64,000 bases of DNA, taken from the NCBI RefSeq assembly GCF_900090325.1, contig NZ_FMHW01000002.1, positions 3,597,001-3,661,000 on the forward strand, in the 5' to 3' direction. Shown here piece after piece: positions 1 to 11,705 of the stretch. Source of the stretch: Micromonospora pallida (lineage in GTDB: Bacteria > Actinomycetota > Actinomycetes > Mycobacteriales > Micromonosporaceae). Under the pieces are notes generated by a model. The model ran no database searches. It was not told the origin of the DNA and saw only the letters and a list, made by a program, of their open reading frames with translations. The translations under genes were made by a program, and so were the position numbers. The number at the start of each line of letters is the position of its first letter. The stretch's first letter is position 1.

Positions 1-1450
<1,450 letters not shown>

Positions 1451-1474
1451 TACTCAACCCTTCCGAAGATGCCT

Positions 1475-1502
1475 GGGTGCCACGGAACCGTCCGTGGCAC
1501 CC
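1475..1502 (-). terminator. hairpin between aroK and the 167-aa gene
   Basis: Perfect 12-bp inverted repeat (1475-1486 / 1491-1502) with a 4-nt ACCG loop. It lies just after the aroK stop and before the start of the 167-aa gene on the minus strand, so it may attenuate or end transcription between them. No U-tract follows. Confidence 0.5.
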
Positions 1503-1514
1503 GGTGGGGACGCG

Positions 1515-2027
1515 TCAGCGGACGAGCAGCGGCAGGATATCGGCGACGATCTCCTCCCGGGTACGCCCGTCGGTGGCCACAGTAGCCGTCGCCACCTCCT
1601 CGTAGAGCGGGCGGCGCTGCTCCATCAGGTACCGCAGGGTCGCCCTCGGGTTGATCGCCAGCAGCGGCCGGCCGGCACCCAGGTCGACCCGCTTGACCGC
1701 GTCCACCAGCTCCACGCTGAGGTGCACCACCGTGTGGCCGACCAGCGCGACGCGGTTCTCCTCGGCGAGGATCGCGCCACCACCGAGGGCGAGCACGCCG
1801 GGACAGGAGGCCAGCGCCGCCGCCACCGCCGCCCGTTCGAGGGTACGGAAGTGCGCCTCCCCCTCGTCGACGAAGATCTCCGGGATCGGCTTGCCGGCCA
1901 TCCGCTCGATGTCCTGGTCGGTGTCGCGGAACTCCACGCCAAGCGCGGCGGCGAGCGCGTTCCCGATGGTTGTCTTACCCGCCCCCGGTGCCCCCACCAG
2001 CACACACACCGGACGACTCAGGCTCAC
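1515..2027 (-). CDS. aroK: shikimate kinase
   Basis: Cytoplasmic ATP-dependent 3-phosphorylation of shikimate. The 170-aa length is typical. Walker A GAPGAGKT (residues 12-19), the shikimate-binding FRDTDQDIE segment and the LALGGGAIL motif are all present. The frame stays open upstream, but GTG at 2027 is chosen because an AAAGGGCG ribosome binding site precedes it and it gives the usual N-terminus (MSLSRPVCVLVG). It lies 56 bp downstream of aroC in the same direction and probably shares its transcript. Confidence 0.95.
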   Translation of the reverse strand: MSLSRPVCVLVGAPGAGKTTIGNALAAALGVEFRDTDQDIERMAGKPIPEIFVDEGEAHFRTLERAAVAAALASCPGVLALGGGAILAEENRVALVGHTVVHLSVELVDAVKRVDLGAGRPLLAINPRATLRYLMEQRRPLYEEVATATVATDGRTREEIVADILPLLVR

Positions 2028-2082
2028 TGGGCCGCCCTTTCGTTCGCGACTGCGGGGCTCCGCTGCGCTGCGCTCCTCGCGC

Positions 2083-3261
2083 TCACCGGATGACCAGGGT
2101 TTCGAGGTAGCCGGCGAGGTTGCGGCGGATCTCCGCGACCGAGTCACCGCCGAACTTCTCCAGGGTGGCCTCGGCGAGCACCAGGGCGACCATCGCCTCG
2201 GCGACCACCGCCGCGGCCGGCACGGCACAGACGTCCGACCGCTGGTTGATCGCGGTCGCCGGCTCGCCGGTGGTCACGTCGACCGTGGCGAGGGCCCGGT
2301 TCAGCGAGGAGATCGGCTTCATCGCGGCTCGTACCCGCAGCGGCTCGCCGGTGGTGATGCCGCCCTCCAGGCCGCCGGCCCGGTCGGTCACCCGACGCAC
2401 TCCGGTCGCGGTGGGCACGATCTCGTCGTGCGCCACGGAGCCCCGGGAGCGCGCCTGGTACCAGCCGTCGCCGATCTCGACCCCCTTGATCGCCTGGATC
2501 GACATCAGCGCGGTGGCCAGTCGGGCGTCGAGCTTGCGGTCCCACTGCACGTGGCTGCCCAGGCCGGGCGGCACCCCGTACGCCAGCACCTCGACCACGC
2601 CACCGAGGGTGTCGGCGGCCTTCTTCGCGGCGTCGACCTCGGCGACCATCCGGGCACTCGCCTCCGGATCGAGGCAGCGCAGCGGGTCGGCGTCGATCCG
2701 CTCGGCGTCCTCCGGCCGGGGACGCAGCCCCGGCTTGGCCACGACCGGGCCGAGTTCCACCACGTGCGAGACGATGTCGATGCCCAGGGTCTGCTTCACC
2801 AGGGCCTTGGCGACGGTCCCGACGGCGACCCGCGCGGCGGTCTCCCGGGCGCTGGCCCGTTCCAGGATCGGCCGGGCGTCGGTGTGGCCGTACTTCTGCA
2901 TGCCGGCCAGGTCGGCGTGGCCCGGACGGGGACGGGTCAGCGGCGCGTTGCGCGCCTGCCGGGCCAACTCGTCCGGGTCGACCGGGTCGGCGGCCATCAC
3001 GGTGCGCCACTTGGGCCACTCCGAGTTCCCGACCCGGATGGCCACCGGGCTACCGAGGGTCACCCCGTGCCGGAGCCCCCCGATGACCTCGACCTCGTCC
3101 TGCTCGAAGGACATCCGCGCGCCCCGGCCGTAGCCGAGTCGCCGTCGGGCCAGCTCAGCGGAGATCTCCCCGGTGGTGACCTCGACTCCGGCGGGCACCC
3201 CCTCGAGGAGCGCGACCAGGGCGGGACCGTGTGATTCACCTGACGTCAACCAGCGCAGCAC
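2083..3261 (-). CDS. aroC: chorismate synthase
   Basis: Catalyses the FMN-dependent anti-1,4-elimination of EPSP to chorismate, the last common step of aromatic synthesis. The 392-aa length is normal. It begins with the family hallmark [12 protein letters not shown] and contains [25 protein letters not shown] and the C-terminal [17 protein letters not shown] region. The open frame continues about 50 codons further upstream, but GTG at 3261 places the conserved LRWLT motif at the N-terminus as in other members. The ribosome binding site is weak. First gene of the aroC-aroK-aroB run. Confidence 0.95.
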   Translation of the reverse strand: MLRWLTSGESHGPALVALLEGVPAGVEVTTGEISAELARRRLGYGRGARMSFEQDEVEVIGGLRHGVTLGSPVAIRVGNSEWPKWRTVMAADPVDPDELARQARNAPLTRPRPGHADLAGMQKYGHTDARPILERASARETAARVAVGTVAKALVKQTLGIDIVSHVVELGPVVAKPGLRPRPEDAERIDADPLRCLDPEASARMVAEVDAAKKAADTLGGVVEVLAYGVPPGLGSHVQWDRKLDARLATALMSIQAIKGVEIGDGWYQARSRGSVAHDEIVPTATGVRRVTDRAGGLEGGITTGEPLRVRAAMKPISSLNRALATVDVTTGEPATAINQRSDVCAVPAAAVVAEAMVALVLAEATLEKFGGDSVAEIRRNLAGYLETLVIR

Positions 3262-3604
3262 ACCGGTCAGTCTGTCACGCCCCGCATTCGTCGCCCCGCG
3301 CCGGCCACCGCGTCCCGCCCTACGGACCGGGGGCGGCACCGGGCCACGCCCATGCGCGCCGCCATACCACGAGCCGGCGAATCCGTCGCGCTCGACGCCA
3401 GTGGCCGCGAGCACGGCTCGAGTCAGCCTGGAGAAGCGCTCGTACCTCCTCCCCTAGCGTCTCGGACGGGACGACACCGGGATCGGGTGCCGGCCCGGCT
3501 GCCGGCCGCAATCCGCACCGCCACGACCCGGCCGTACGCGTAACCCGACCCCGAACCGACGACGGCCGACCCCGGCCGGGACGTCGAGACCCGAGAGGAG
3601 CACT
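3262..3604. other. divergent intergenic region aroC / metK
   Basis: About 340 bp between the divergently transcribed aroC and metK that must hold both promoters. A clear GAGAGGAG ribosome binding site precedes metK. I searched for a SAM-type riboswitch core and an anti-terminator and saw neither. No convincing small gene. Confidence 0.5.
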
Positions 3605-4798
3605 GTGGCACGTCGCCTTTTCACGTCCGAGTCGGTCACGGAGGGCCACCCGGACAAGATCGCTGATCAGATCAGTGATGGGATTTTGGATGCTCTGTTG
3701 AGTGAGGATCCGCGTTCGCGGGTCGCGGTGGAGACCTTGATCACGACGGGTCAGGTGCATGTCGCGGGTGAGGTGACGACGAAGGCGTACGCGGATATTC
3801 CGGCGATCGTGCGGGAGACGATCCTGGGGATCGGCTATGACTCGTCGCGTAAGGGGTTCGACGGGGCGTCGTGTGGGGTGAGTGTGTCGATCGGGGCGCA
3901 GTCCCCGGACATCGCTCAGGGTGTGGACAACGCGTTCGAGTTGCGGACCGGGTCGTCGGAGTCGGCGTTGGATGCGCAGGGCGCCGGGGACCAGGGCATG
4001 ATGTTCGGGTTCGCGTGTTCGGAAACCCCGGAGTTGATGCCTCTGCCGATCGCTTTGGCGCACCGGTTGGCGCGGCGGTTGTCGGCGGTGCGGAAGGACG
4101 GGACGATCCCGTACCTGCGTCCGGATGGTAAGACGCAGGTGACCATCGAGTACGACGGTTTGCGGCCGGTCCGTCTGAACACGGTGGTCGTGTCCTCCCA
4201 GCATGCGGCGGACATCAGTCTGGAGTCGTTGCTGACTCCGGACGTGCGGGACCATGTGATCACCCCGGAGGTGGATGGGCTGGGGTTGGACACGGACGGG
4301 TACCGGTTGTTGGTGAACCCGACGGGCCGGTTCGAGATCGGTGGCCCGATGGGTGACGCGGGTCTGACGGGTCGGAAGATCATCGTGGACACCTACGGTG
4401 GGTACGCCCGGCATGGTGGTGGGGCGTTCTCCGGTAAGGACCCGTCGAAGGTCGACCGGTCCGCCGCGTATGCGACGCGGTGGGTCGCGAAGAACGTCGT
4501 CGCCGCAGGGTTGGCGGAGCGGTGTGAGGTGCAGGTCGCGTACGCGATCGGTAAGGCACACCCGGTGAGTTTGTTCATCGAGACGTTCGGCACGGAGAAC
4601 GTGCCGGTCGAGCGGATCGAGAAGGCCGTGGGTGAGGTGTTCGACCTGCGCCCCGCGGCGATCATCCGCGATTTGAACCTGCTCCGGCCGATCTACCGGC
4701 AGACCGCCGCCTACGGCCACTTCGGCCGCGAACTCCCCGAACTGACCTGGGAGAACACCGACCGAGCCGCCGACCTCAAGTCAGCCGCAGGAGCCTGA
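3605..4798 (+). CDS. metK: S-adenosylmethionine synthetase
   Basis: Makes SAM from methionine and ATP in the cytoplasm, as a Mg/K-dependent tetramer. The 397-aa length is full. It has the N-terminal [19 protein letters not shown], the [10 protein letters not shown] hexapeptide region and the [19 protein letters not shown] segment. GTG start behind a GAGAGGAG ribosome binding site. Oddities: it lies on the plus strand inside the minus-strand aro block. Codon use for most of its length differs sharply from its neighbours, with many TTG Leu, GTG Val, GCG Ala and GGT Gly codons, and returns to the local C-ending pattern only near the 3' end. It could be a recently acquired or second copy. A strong terminator follows. 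Confidence 0.96.
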   Translation: MARRLFTSESVTEGHPDKIADQISDGILDALLSEDPRSRVAVETLITTGQVHVAGEVTTKAYADIPAIVRETILGIGYDSSRKGFDGASCGVSVSIGAQSPDIAQGVDNAFELRTGSSESALDAQGAGDQGMMFGFACSETPELMPLPIALAHRLARRLSAVRKDGTIPYLRPDGKTQVTIEYDGLRPVRLNTVVVSSQHAADISLESLLTPDVRDHVITPEVDGLGLDTDGYRLLVNPTGRFEIGGPMGDAGLTGRKIIVDTYGGYARHGGGAFSGKDPSKVDRSAAYATRWVAKNVVAAGLAERCEVQVAYAIGKAHPVSLFIETFGTENVPVERIEKAVGEVFDLRPAAIIRDLNLLRPIYRQTAAYGHFGRELPELTWENTDRAADLKSAAGA

Positions 4799-4813
4799 CC
4801 CGGGAAGACAGGA

Positions 4814-4852
4814 CCGAAAGGGCCGCCCCGACTTCCGGGGCGGCCCTTTCGG
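4814..4852. terminator. terminator between metK and the 157-aa gene
   Basis: Perfect 17-bp stem (4814-4830 / 4836-4852) with a 5-nt ACTTC loop; the descending arm ends in CCTTTCGG. It lies between the convergent metK and the 157-aa gene and can act in both directions. Confidence 0.85.
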
Positions 4853-4940
4853 CATCGGCGACCACAGGCGTCAACGGCGCTTCGGGGCAGTCACGCGGGA
4901 CGCCCCGCGCCCGGCCCCCTCACCTCAACCGCCCAGCGGC

Positions 4941-5414
4941 CTACCGGGACACCCTGACGTAGCCGGGATGGCGTCTCGCCAACTCCTCGGCCAGCACGGT
5001 GTCGACGTCGGGTAACACCACCGTGTCCCCGCGGAGGTAGGGCATGCCCAGACGCCGGAGCCACAGCGCCACGACCGGGTACAACAAGAGCATGGTGGCG
5101 CTGGCGACCGCTGCCACAACCCATCCACCGGACCCATCGGATGCCAGCACGAACTGATTACCAGCGAAGAGGAGGAGCGCGATGGGCAACATGGCAAAGT
5201 GGAGGCGCATCAGCGTCCCGGCACGCCGCAGCATCCGGGCCTGCCGTTCGGTGACCAGGATCGTGCAGCCGGCCGGCAGCCGAAAGGCTGCCGACCCGCC
5301 GACGGAGCGCAACCGATGGTCTGAGCCATCGCGGGCAGGGGCGGACCAGTCGACCGACGGAAGGAAGTACACGCCGATCTCCACCTGGCTACTCGCGCGT
5401 CGCGGCGGCGTCAT
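4941..5414 (-). CDS. small two-TM membrane protein, unknown function
   Basis: Unrecognised 157-aa protein, convergent with metK. ATG at 5414 follows a purine-rich AAGAAGAGAAG leader; the frame is open further upstream but only as antisense of aroE. An N-terminal soluble region (1-68) ends in ILVTERQARMLRRAG. Two membrane segments follow (about 71-91 and 97-118), then a cytosolic tail with RGDTVVLPDVDTVLAEEL. The layout matches the 167-aa protein at 947-1450. No function can be assigned. Confidence 0.7.
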   Translation of the reverse strand: MTPPRRASSQVEIGVYFLPSVDWSAPARDGSDHRLRSVGGSAAFRLPAGCTILVTERQARMLRRAGTLMRLHFAMLPIALLLFAGNQFVLASDGSGGWVVAAVASATMLLLYPVVALWLRRLGMPYLRGDTVVLPDVDTVLAEELARRHPGYVRVSR

Positions 5415-5506
5415 GCCTATCTTCTCTTCTTCTTGTTGCAGTCGACGGCGGAGGATCTCCCAGGGCGGATGGCGCCCGGGTGGTACAGCGACACTGCCGG
5501 TTCGGG

Positions 5507-6325
5507 TCAGCGGGCGGCGGTGAGGGCCGCGCGCATCGCCTCGACCGGGGCGGGGACGCCGGTGAACTGCTCGAACTGGCCGACCGCCTGGGCGAGCAGC
5601 AGATCCAGACCGGAGACCACCGGGCAGCCGGCCGCCTGCGCGGACCCGGCGAGCGGGGTCGGCCAGGGGTCGTAGAGCGCGTCGAAGCAGACCGTCCCGG
5701 GCCGCCAGGCGGTCACCTGGGCGAACGGGTCGGCGACGCCCTTGGGCAGGGTCGAGATCACCACGTCCGCGTCGAGGTGGGCGGGAGCGTCCGCCAGGTC
5801 GGCACCGGTCATCGGCACCCCGAGCGCCCCGGCCACCGGACGCAGGTCGTCGATCGCCTCCGGACGGCGGGCCAGCACCGTCACCGACTTGGCGGCCAGT
5901 CGCGCCGCCGCGGCGATCGCCGCCCGGGCCGTCCCGCCCGCCCCCAGCACGGTGACCGTGGCACCGGAGGTCACCCCGGTGGCGGTCAGCACGTCGACCA
6001 TGCCCACCACGTCGGTGTTGTCCGCGTACCAGGTGCCGTCCGGTCGCCGTACCAGGGTGTTGGCGGCACTGACGGCGGCGGCGACCGGCGAGACCTCGTC
6101 GGCCAGCGCGAGCGCCGCCTCCTTGCCCGGCATGGTCACCGACAGCCCGGCCCACTCCGGGCCGAGGTCGGCGACCAGGCCGGGCAGGCCGGCCGCGTCG
6201 CACTCGAAGCGGCTGTACGACCACCCGGTCAGCCCGGCCGCCGCGTACCCGGCGTTGTGGATCGTGGGCGAGAGGGAGTGGGCAATGGGCTTGCCGACCA
6301 CCGCCGCCCGACGGGCCTGCGTCAT
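5507..6325 (-). CDS. aroE: shikimate dehydrogenase
   Basis: NADP-dependent reduction of 3-dehydroshikimate to shikimate. The 272-aa protein has the substrate motif GKPIAHSLSPTIHN near the start, the catalytic Lys in SVTMPGKEAAL, ADNTDVVGM, and the nucleotide-binding GAGGTARAAI. Its ATG at 6325 shares one base with the mltG stop codon (TGATG), so the two are translationally coupled in a ruvX-mltG-aroE operon. All the usual catalytic residues are visible. Confidence 0.95.
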   Translation of the reverse strand: MTQARRAAVVGKPIAHSLSPTIHNAGYAAAGLTGWSYSRFECDAAGLPGLVADLGPEWAGLSVTMPGKEAALALADEVSPVAAAVSAANTLVRRPDGTWYADNTDVVGMVDVLTATGVTSGATVTVLGAGGTARAAIAAAARLAAKSVTVLARRPEAIDDLRPVAGALGVPMTGADLADAPAHLDADVVISTLPKGVADPFAQVTAWRPGTVCFDALYDPWPTPLAGSAQAAGCPVVSGLDLLLAQAVGQFEQFTGVPAPVEAMRAALTAAR

Positions 6326-7527
6326 CAGATGATGCCGGCCTCTCGCGCCTTGTCCTCGTTCTTCTGGTGCTGCTCGTAGGTCTCGGCGAACTCGGAGTGC
6401 CCCTCCTTGTCGATGGCCACGAAGAAGAGCCACTTGCCCTCCGGCGGGTCCATCGCCCCTTCCAGCGCGTGCAGGCCCGGGTTGTTGATCGGTGTCGGCA
6501 CCATGCCGGGCAGCTTGCGGTTGTACGGGTTCTTCGGGTTGTCCATGTCCTTGGCGGTCATCTCCTTGGAGGACTTGGTCTTCTGACCGGTCATCTCCAG
6601 GTAGTAGTTGACCGTGACGTCCATCTCCAGGCAACTGCAGTCGAAGGTGCCGCTGTAGACCCGGTTGTAGGCGACCCGGGCGACCTTGCCGAGGTCGTCC
6701 TTGTTGCCGGCCTCGGCCTGGGCGAGCGAGGCGACGATCAGCGCCTCGTACGGGCTGATCCCGCCGCGCTCCTTCTCCACCCGCTTGGCGAAGTCCATCT
6801 TCTCGGTGACGGTGAGGAAGTTCTGCACCATCTCCTTGAGGATCGACTCGGCGGTCGCCTTCGGTGCGATCTCGTAGGTGTCCGGGTAGAGGAAACCCTC
6901 GACCGACTTGACGACCTTCTTGCCGTCGTTGCGGTTGAACCACCAGTCCGGGACGCCGAGCGCCTCCGGGTCCTTCGCCGCCGCCTCGAAGTCCTCCACC
7001 GGGATCTTCGTCTGCTCCGAGAGGCGCTTGTACGTCTGCTTGGCGGTGAGCCCCTCGGGGATGGTGAGCCCGTTGACGATCTTGTTCTTGAGGTCGAGGA
7101 GCATCCCGAGGGCGTTCTCGCCGCTCATCTCCTTGCGCACCTTGTAGGTGCCCGGCTGGATGTTCTTGCTGCGCGAGTTCTCCTCGGCGGCCTCGATGAA
7201 CGCCTGGGCGCTCTTCACCACACCCGCGCCGTACAGCACGTTGGCGATGTCGGCGATCAGCGCGCCCTGCTTGACCTCGATGGTCACCTCGCCCGTGCCG
7301 GCGCCGTCGTAGTCGGGGGTGACGAAGTAGCCCTGCACCCGGTCGAAGCCGTAGAAGGCCCCACCACCGATCGCGCCGAGCAGGACGAGCGCCAGCATCA
7401 GGGCGAGAACGGTCCGGCCGCCACCGCCCTTGCCCTTGCCCTGGCGCTTGCGCACGGCGCTGCGCCGGTGCCGGCCCTTGTCGCCCCGGTCACGTTCGTC
7501 GAAACCGAGATCCAGGTCGTCGATCAT
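6325..7527 (-). CDS. mltG: endolytic peptidoglycan transglycosylase MltG (YceG)
   Basis: Membrane-anchored lytic transglycosylase thought to cut nascent glycan strands. The 400-aa protein has a highly basic cytosolic N-terminus (residues 1-38), one membrane segment (about 39-61), a LysM-like subdomain and the YceG domain. The ALIVASLAQAEAG motif keeps the invariant Glu (about residue 272); the first Glu of the enterobacterial EKE motif is Gln here, which I believe is common in actinobacteria. Its ATG overlaps the ruvX stop by one base and its stop overlaps the aroE start, a tightly coupled trio. Confidence 0.93.
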   Translation of the reverse strand: MIDDLDLGFDERDRGDKGRHRRSAVRKRQGKGKGGGGRTVLALMLALVLLGAIGGGAFYGFDRVQGYFVTPDYDGAGTGEVTIEVKQGALIADIANVLYGAGVVKSAQAFIEAAEENSRSKNIQPGTYKVRKEMSGENALGMLLDLKNKIVNGLTIPEGLTAKQTYKRLSEQTKIPVEDFEAAAKDPEALGVPDWWFNRNDGKKVVKSVEGFLYPDTYEIAPKATAESILKEMVQNFLTVTEKMDFAKRVEKERGGISPYEALIVASLAQAEAGNKDDLGKVARVAYNRVYSGTFDCSCLEMDVTVNYYLEMTGQKTKSSKEMTAKDMDNPKNPYNRKLPGMVPTPINNPGLHALEGAMDPPEGKWLFFVAIDKEGHSEFAETYEQHQKNEDKAREAGII

Positions 7528-7985
7528 TACGTCCGCCTCCGCTGCGCCTCTAGCCAGCTCTGCAGAATCTCCACCGCGGCGGCCTGGTCGACCACCGCAC
7601 GTTGCCGTTTACCTCGGACGCCCCGCTCGGCCAGCCTACGAGAAGCCACCACGGTCGACATCCTCTCGTCCGTCAGCGTCACCGGAACAGGCGTTATTAC
7701 ATCAGCCAAACGGTGCGCGTACGAGGTGGCGTGAGCGGCGGCCGGTCCGTGCTTGCCGGCCAGGTTGACCGGGAGGCCGACCACCACCTCGACCGCCCCG
7801 TGCTCGACGACCAGCCGCGCCAGGGCGGCGAGGTCGCTGGGCACGGCGTCGTCCGCGCTGCTCAGGTCCCGTGCGAGGGTGACCAGCGGGGTGGCCAGGA
7901 TGCCGTCCGGGTCGCAGATCGACACACCCACCCGGACCTGTCCCACATCCACCCCGAGGCGGACACCCCGGACGAATTCACTCAA
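7527..7985 (-). CDS. ruvX: RuvX/YqgF-family Holliday junction resolvase or pre-16S rRNA nuclease
   Basis: RNase H-fold nuclease of 152 aa with the N-terminal GVDVGQVRVGVSICDPDG motif, VVVGLPVNLAG and DERMSTVVA, which supply the acidic metal ligands. The only in-frame candidate near the motif is TTG at 7985, because a stop codon lies three codons upstream; a GGGGGAG ribosome binding site sits about 9 nt before it. A TTG start is unusual for this window. Downstream of alaS and coupled to mltG, the normal actinobacterial order. Confidence 0.93.
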   Translation of the reverse strand: MSEFVRGVRLGVDVGQVRVGVSICDPDGILATPLVTLARDLSSADDAVPSDLAALARLVVEHGAVEVVVGLPVNLAGKHGPAAAHATSYAHRLADVITPVPVTLTDERMSTVVASRRLAERGVRGKRQRAVVDQAAAVEILQSWLEAQRRRT

Positions 7986-8038
7986 TCGGGTTCACTCCCC
8001 CGCCGACCACGTCGGGCCGGCCTCCGTACCGCAGGAAC

Positions 8039-8072
8039 ACACCAGGGCGGACCGTCCGGTCCGCCCTGGTGT
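8039..8072. terminator. terminator after alaS
   Basis: Perfect 16-bp inverted repeat (8039-8054 / 8057-8072), practically a cruciform with a 2-nt centre, between the alaS stop (8088) and the ruvX start (7985). It probably ends or attenuates the alaS transcript before ruvX. Confidence 0.75.
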
Positions 8073-8087
8073 CCCTCGACTGGGACG

Positions 8088-10766
8088 TCACGCCTCGCTG
8101 ATCGCCTGTTCCACGGTGAGCAGCAGCTTCGGCGCCTCGGCCGCCGGCAGGCCACCGCCCTGGGCCAGGTCGGGGCTGCCCCCGCCCCGGCCGGAGAAGG
8201 CCGCCTTGACCAGGTCGTTCGCGGCCAGGCCCCGGCTGCGGGCGGCACCGTTCACCGCCACCACCAGGGAGGCCTTGCCGTTGGCGCGGGCAGCCACCGC
8301 GACCACCGCCGGCCGGGCCGGATCGATCCGGCCCCGGATCTCCTGGGCCAGGGTCCGTACGTCGTTGCCGCCCGCGCCCTCCGGCGCCTCGGTGCCGACG
8401 TACGCGACCCCGCGCACGTCCTTGGCCTGCGCGGCGAGCGCCGCGGCACCACCGAGCACCAGTTGGGCGCGGAGCTTCTCCAGCTCCTTCTCGGCGTCGC
8501 GGAGCTGGGTGACGGTCTGCTCCACCCGGTCGGCCACCTGGTCGCTGGGCACCCGGTACAGCTCGGCCAGCCGGGCGACGAGCAGGTGCTCCTTGGCCAG
8601 GAAGCGGAACGCGTCCATACCGACCAGCGCCTCGACCCGGCGCACCCCGGAGCCGATCGACGACTCGGAGAGGATCTTCACCAGGCCGAGCTGGCCGGAC
8701 CGGTCGACGTGGGTGCCGCCGCACAGCTCGCGGGCGTAGTCCCCGACCTCGACGACCCGCACCTCGTCACCGTACTTCTCGCCGAAGAGCGCCATCGCGC
8801 CGATCCGGCGGGCCTCCTCCAGCGAGGTGATGAAGGCGTGCACCTCCAGGTCGGCCAGGAGCACCTCGTTGACCTGCTGCTCCACGTCGTGCAGCACGCT
8901 CGGCGCGACCCCGGTCGGGGTGTTGAAGTCGAACCGCAGCCGGCCCGGGGCGTTCAACGAACCGGCCTGGGTGGCCGACTCGCCGAGGAAGTTCCGCATG
9001 GTCTGGTGCACCAGGTGGGTGGCGGTGTGCGAGCGGGAGATCGCCCGCCGCCGGGTCAGGTCGATCTCGGCGAAGCCGGTCTCACCGGCCCGCACCTCGC
9101 CCCGGCGCACCTTCGCCCGGTGCACCACCAGGCCGGGAACCGGCTGCTGCACGTCGAAGACCTCGACCTCGCCGCCGCCGACGGTGATCAGGCCCTGGTC
9201 GGGCTGCTGCCCACCGCCCTCGGCGTAGAACGGGGTCGCGTCGAGCACCAGCTCGATGGTGTCCCCCTCGACGGCCGCCGCGACCGGCGCGCCGCCGGAG
9301 AGCAGCGCCCGGACGGTCGCCTCGCGGGAGGTCTCGGTGTATCCGGTGAAGCTGACCGGGCCGCCGCCGTCCAGCACCGACCGGTACGCCGACAGGTCGG
9401 TGTGCCCGGTCTTGCGGGCCTTCGCGTCGGCCTTGGCCCGGGACCGCTGATCGGCCATCAGCCGGCGGAAGCCCTCGGCGTCGACGGTGAGCCCCTGCTC
9501 GGCGGCGATCTCCAGGGTCAGGTCGATCGGGAAGCCGTACGTGTCGTGCAGCTGGAACGCCTTGTCACCGGAGAGCGCCGGCTTCCCGGCCTGCTTCGTC
9601 TCGCTGATCGCCGTGTCCAGGATCGTGGTGCCGGCGCGCAGGGTGGACAGGAAGGCGTCCTCCTCGGCGTAGGCGTACTGCGAGATCCGGTCGAAGTCGG
9701 TGGCCAGCTCCGGGTACGACGGGGACATGCAGTCCCGGGCCACCGGGAGCAGCTCGGGCAGCGCCCGGTCCTGGTAGCCGAGCAGCCGCATCGCCCGGAT
9801 CGCCCGCCGCATGATCCGGCGCAGCACGTAGCCACGCCCCTCGTTGCTCGGGGTCACCCCGTCGCCGATCAGCATCAGCGCGGTCCGCACGTGGTCGGCG
9901 ACCACCCTCAGCCGGACGTCGTCCGGGTGCGACTCGGCGGCCACCTGGCCGGAACTCGTGCCGTACCGCTTGCCGCTCAGCTCGGAGGCACGGTCGAGGA
10001 TCGGCCGGACCTCGTCGATCTCGTAGAGGTTGTCGACGCCCTGGAGGATGGAGGCGATCCGCTCCAGCCCCATGCCGGTGTCGATGTTCTTCTTCGGCAG
10101 CTCGCCGACGATCCGGAAGTGCTCCTTGCTGGTGACGTCCGCGATCTCGTACTGCATGAAGACGAGATTCCAGAACTCCAGGTAGCGGTCCTCGTCGACC
10201 TCCGGACCGCCCTCGCGCCCGTAGGCGGGGCCCCGGTCGTAGAAGAGCTCCGAGCACGGGCCGGCCGGGCCGGGGATGCCCATCGACCAGTAGTTGTCCT
10301 TCTTACCCCGCCGGACGATCCGCTCCACCGGCACGCCGACCGACCGCCAGATGTCGTACGCCTCGTCGTCGTCGAGGTAGACGGTGGGCCAGATCCGCTC
10401 CGGGTCGAGCCCGAAGCCGCCCTCGGCGACCGGCTTCGTGGACAGCTCCCAGGCGAGCGGGATCGCCCCGGCCTTGAAGTAGTCGCCGAAGGAGAAGTTG
10501 CCGTTCATCTGGAAGAACGTGCCGTGCCGGCTGGTCTTGCCGACCTCGTCGATGTCCGGCGTCCGGATGCACTTCTGGACGCTGACCGCCCGCGGGTACG
10601 GCGGGGTCTGCTGACCCAGGAAGTACGGGACGAACTGCACCATGCCGGCGTTGACGAACAGCAGGTTCGGGTCGCTGATGGCGGGCAGCGGAGCGGACGG
10701 CACCACGGCATGGCCGTTGGCCTCGAAGTGGGCGAGATACCGCCGCTTGATCTCCGCCGTCTTCAT
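8088..10766 (-). CDS. alaS: alanyl-tRNA synthetase
   Basis: Charges tRNA-Ala. The 892-aa protein has the full bacterial architecture: class II catalytic core from [19 protein letters not shown], with [15 protein letters not shown] and [20 protein letters not shown]; the tRNA-recognition region; the editing domain with [13 protein letters not shown] and [13 protein letters not shown] (zinc/deacylation residues); and a C-terminal C-Ala domain. The start overlaps the stop of the upstream 101-aa membrane-protein gene by four bases (ATGA), indicating coupling. Confidence 0.97.
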   Translation of the reverse strand: MKTAEIKRRYLAHFEANGHAVVPSAPLPAISDPNLLFVNAGMVQFVPYFLGQQTPPYPRAVSVQKCIRTPDIDEVGKTSRHGTFFQMNGNFSFGDYFKAGAIPLAWELSTKPVAEGGFGLDPERIWPTVYLDDDEAYDIWRSVGVPVERIVRRGKKDNYWSMGIPGPAGPCSELFYDRGPAYGREGGPEVDEDRYLEFWNLVFMQYEIADVTSKEHFRIVGELPKKNIDTGMGLERIASILQGVDNLYEIDEVRPILDRASELSGKRYGTSSGQVAAESHPDDVRLRVVADHVRTALMLIGDGVTPSNEGRGYVLRRIMRRAIRAMRLLGYQDRALPELLPVARDCMSPSYPELATDFDRISQYAYAEEDAFLSTLRAGTTILDTAISETKQAGKPALSGDKAFQLHDTYGFPIDLTLEIAAEQGLTVDAEGFRRLMADQRSRAKADAKARKTGHTDLSAYRSVLDGGGPVSFTGYTETSREATVRALLSGGAPVAAAVEGDTIELVLDATPFYAEGGGQQPDQGLITVGGGEVEVFDVQQPVPGLVVHRAKVRRGEVRAGETGFAEIDLTRRRAISRSHTATHLVHQTMRNFLGESATQAGSLNAPGRLRFDFNTPTGVAPSVLHDVEQQVNEVLLADLEVHAFITSLEEARRIGAMALFGEKYGDEVRVVEVGDYARELCGGTHVDRSGQLGLVKILSESSIGSGVRRVEALVGMDAFRFLAKEHLLVARLAELYRVPSDQVADRVEQTVTQLRDAEKELEKLRAQLVLGGAAALAAQAKDVRGVAYVGTEAPEGAGGNDVRTLAQEIRGRIDPARPAVVAVAARANGKASLVVAVNGAARSRGLAANDLVKAAFSGRGGGSPDLAQGGGLPAAEAPKLLLTVEQAISEA

Positions 10767-11068
10767 CGCTGGGGTTCCTCCGGAAAGATCTCTCGGTCAC
10801 CGATACGCGGGTCCTCCCGCAGCTCGGCGAACTGGTCGTCGAACGCCTCGCCCCGGGCGAACGCCTCGTGGATCTCCTGCTCGCGTTCGGCCATCCCGAT
10901 CCGGACGTCCTCCACGAAGCTACGCAGCGACTCCATCAGCCCGCCAGCCGATTCCGTCAGCGAGCTGGCGATGCCCTGCGGCGTGTACGCGTGCGCGGTG
11001 CGGGTGGCCTTGCGGACCACGACCACGCCGACGGCGAGCCCGATGCCGAGCCAGAACAGACGCCTCAT
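10763..11068 (-). CDS. small membrane protein (DUF6167-like)
   Basis: 101-aa protein with one N-terminal membrane segment (about residues 3-19) followed by an acidic, helix-prone cytosolic part. Its stop overlaps the alaS ATG by four bases. Proteins of this size and layout just upstream of alaS are usual in actinobacteria; I associate them with DUF6167 from memory. Function unknown. The ATG start follows a GGAGGAGG-type site. Confidence 0.75.
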   Translation of the reverse strand: MRRLFWLGIGLAVGVVVVRKATRTAHAYTPQGIASSLTESAGGLMESLRSFVEDVRIGMAEREQEIHEAFARGEAFDDQFAELREDPRIGDREIFPEEPQR

Positions 11069-11092
11069 GCCCTCCTCCTCCCGTCGGCCGGG

Positions 11093-11554
11093 TCAGCGGT
11101 CGCCGCGCTTGGCGGCCCGCCGCTGCTGCTTGATGGTGTCGCGGACCTCACGCTCGGTCTCGGCGTGCCGGCGGGCGGCGGCGGCGCGACGGACGCCGTA
11201 CCCGAAGGCGGCGACCTTGACCAGCGGGTTGGCGGCGGCAGCGGAGACCACGGTGGCGAGGTTCGCCACGTTGGCGGTGATGTTCTGGGCGTGGCTGGTC
11301 ATGTTGTCGACCTTGGCGAGCTGGATGTTCACCCCGTCCAGCGAAGTCTGCACCTGGGTCAGCGCCACGTTGACGTTCTCCACCGTCGTGTTGACGTTGC
11401 CGAGCAGCGGCGCGCTGCGCTCGTTGAGGTCGTTGATCATGCGGGTGGTGGCGTCCACGGTGTGCCGCAGTCGCAGGATGGGCAGCGTCAGGATCAGCAC
11501 CAGCATCGCGAACGCGATCGCCGCGACCAGCGCCGCGACCTCTCCAAGCTCCAC
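11093..11554 (-). CDS. DUF948-family membrane protein
   Basis: 153-aa protein with one N-terminal membrane segment (about 6-28), then a long heptad-rich helix with repeated Val/Asn/Thr pattern (LNERSAPLLGNVNTTVENVN), and a basic C-terminus. This is the DUF948 layout. Start choice: GTG at 11554 is preceded by AGGAGG and a 6-nt spacer, so a longer start at TTG 11569 would place the ribosome binding site inside the gene and is rejected. Directly upstream of the 101-aa gene and alaS. Function unknown; the helix suggests oligomerisation at the membrane. Confidence 0.8.
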   Translation of the reverse strand: MELGEVAALVAAIAFAMLVLILTLPILRLRHTVDATTRMINDLNERSAPLLGNVNTTVENVNVALTQVQTSLDGVNIQLAKVDNMTSHAQNITANVANLATVVSAAAANPLVKVAAFGYGVRRAAAARRHAETEREVRDTIKQQRRAAKRGDR

Positions 11555-11705
11555 GCGTGTCCTCCTCAAGCAATGGTCCCGCCGACCCCTCGTCGGTGGG
11601 AGGTGCGACCGTCGTGTCCCATCCCGACCTGCCGGTCACCGCAGTGGTCGGTGACCGGCGCCGGTCCGCCAGCCCCAGACCCTACCGTCAGTGATGGACG
11701 GCGGC

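Noticed and set aside
3262..3604. SAM riboswitch upstream of metK
   Set aside because: No recognisable SAM-I or SAM-IV core or terminator/antiterminator pair seen by eye. A covariance-model search of this interval would decide.
7602..11654. Very long open frame (about 1,350 codons) on the plus strand
   Set aside because: Antisense of ruvX, alaS and the membrane-protein genes. Rich in Arg/Pro/Gly/His, no motif, a typical artefact of GC-rich third positions.
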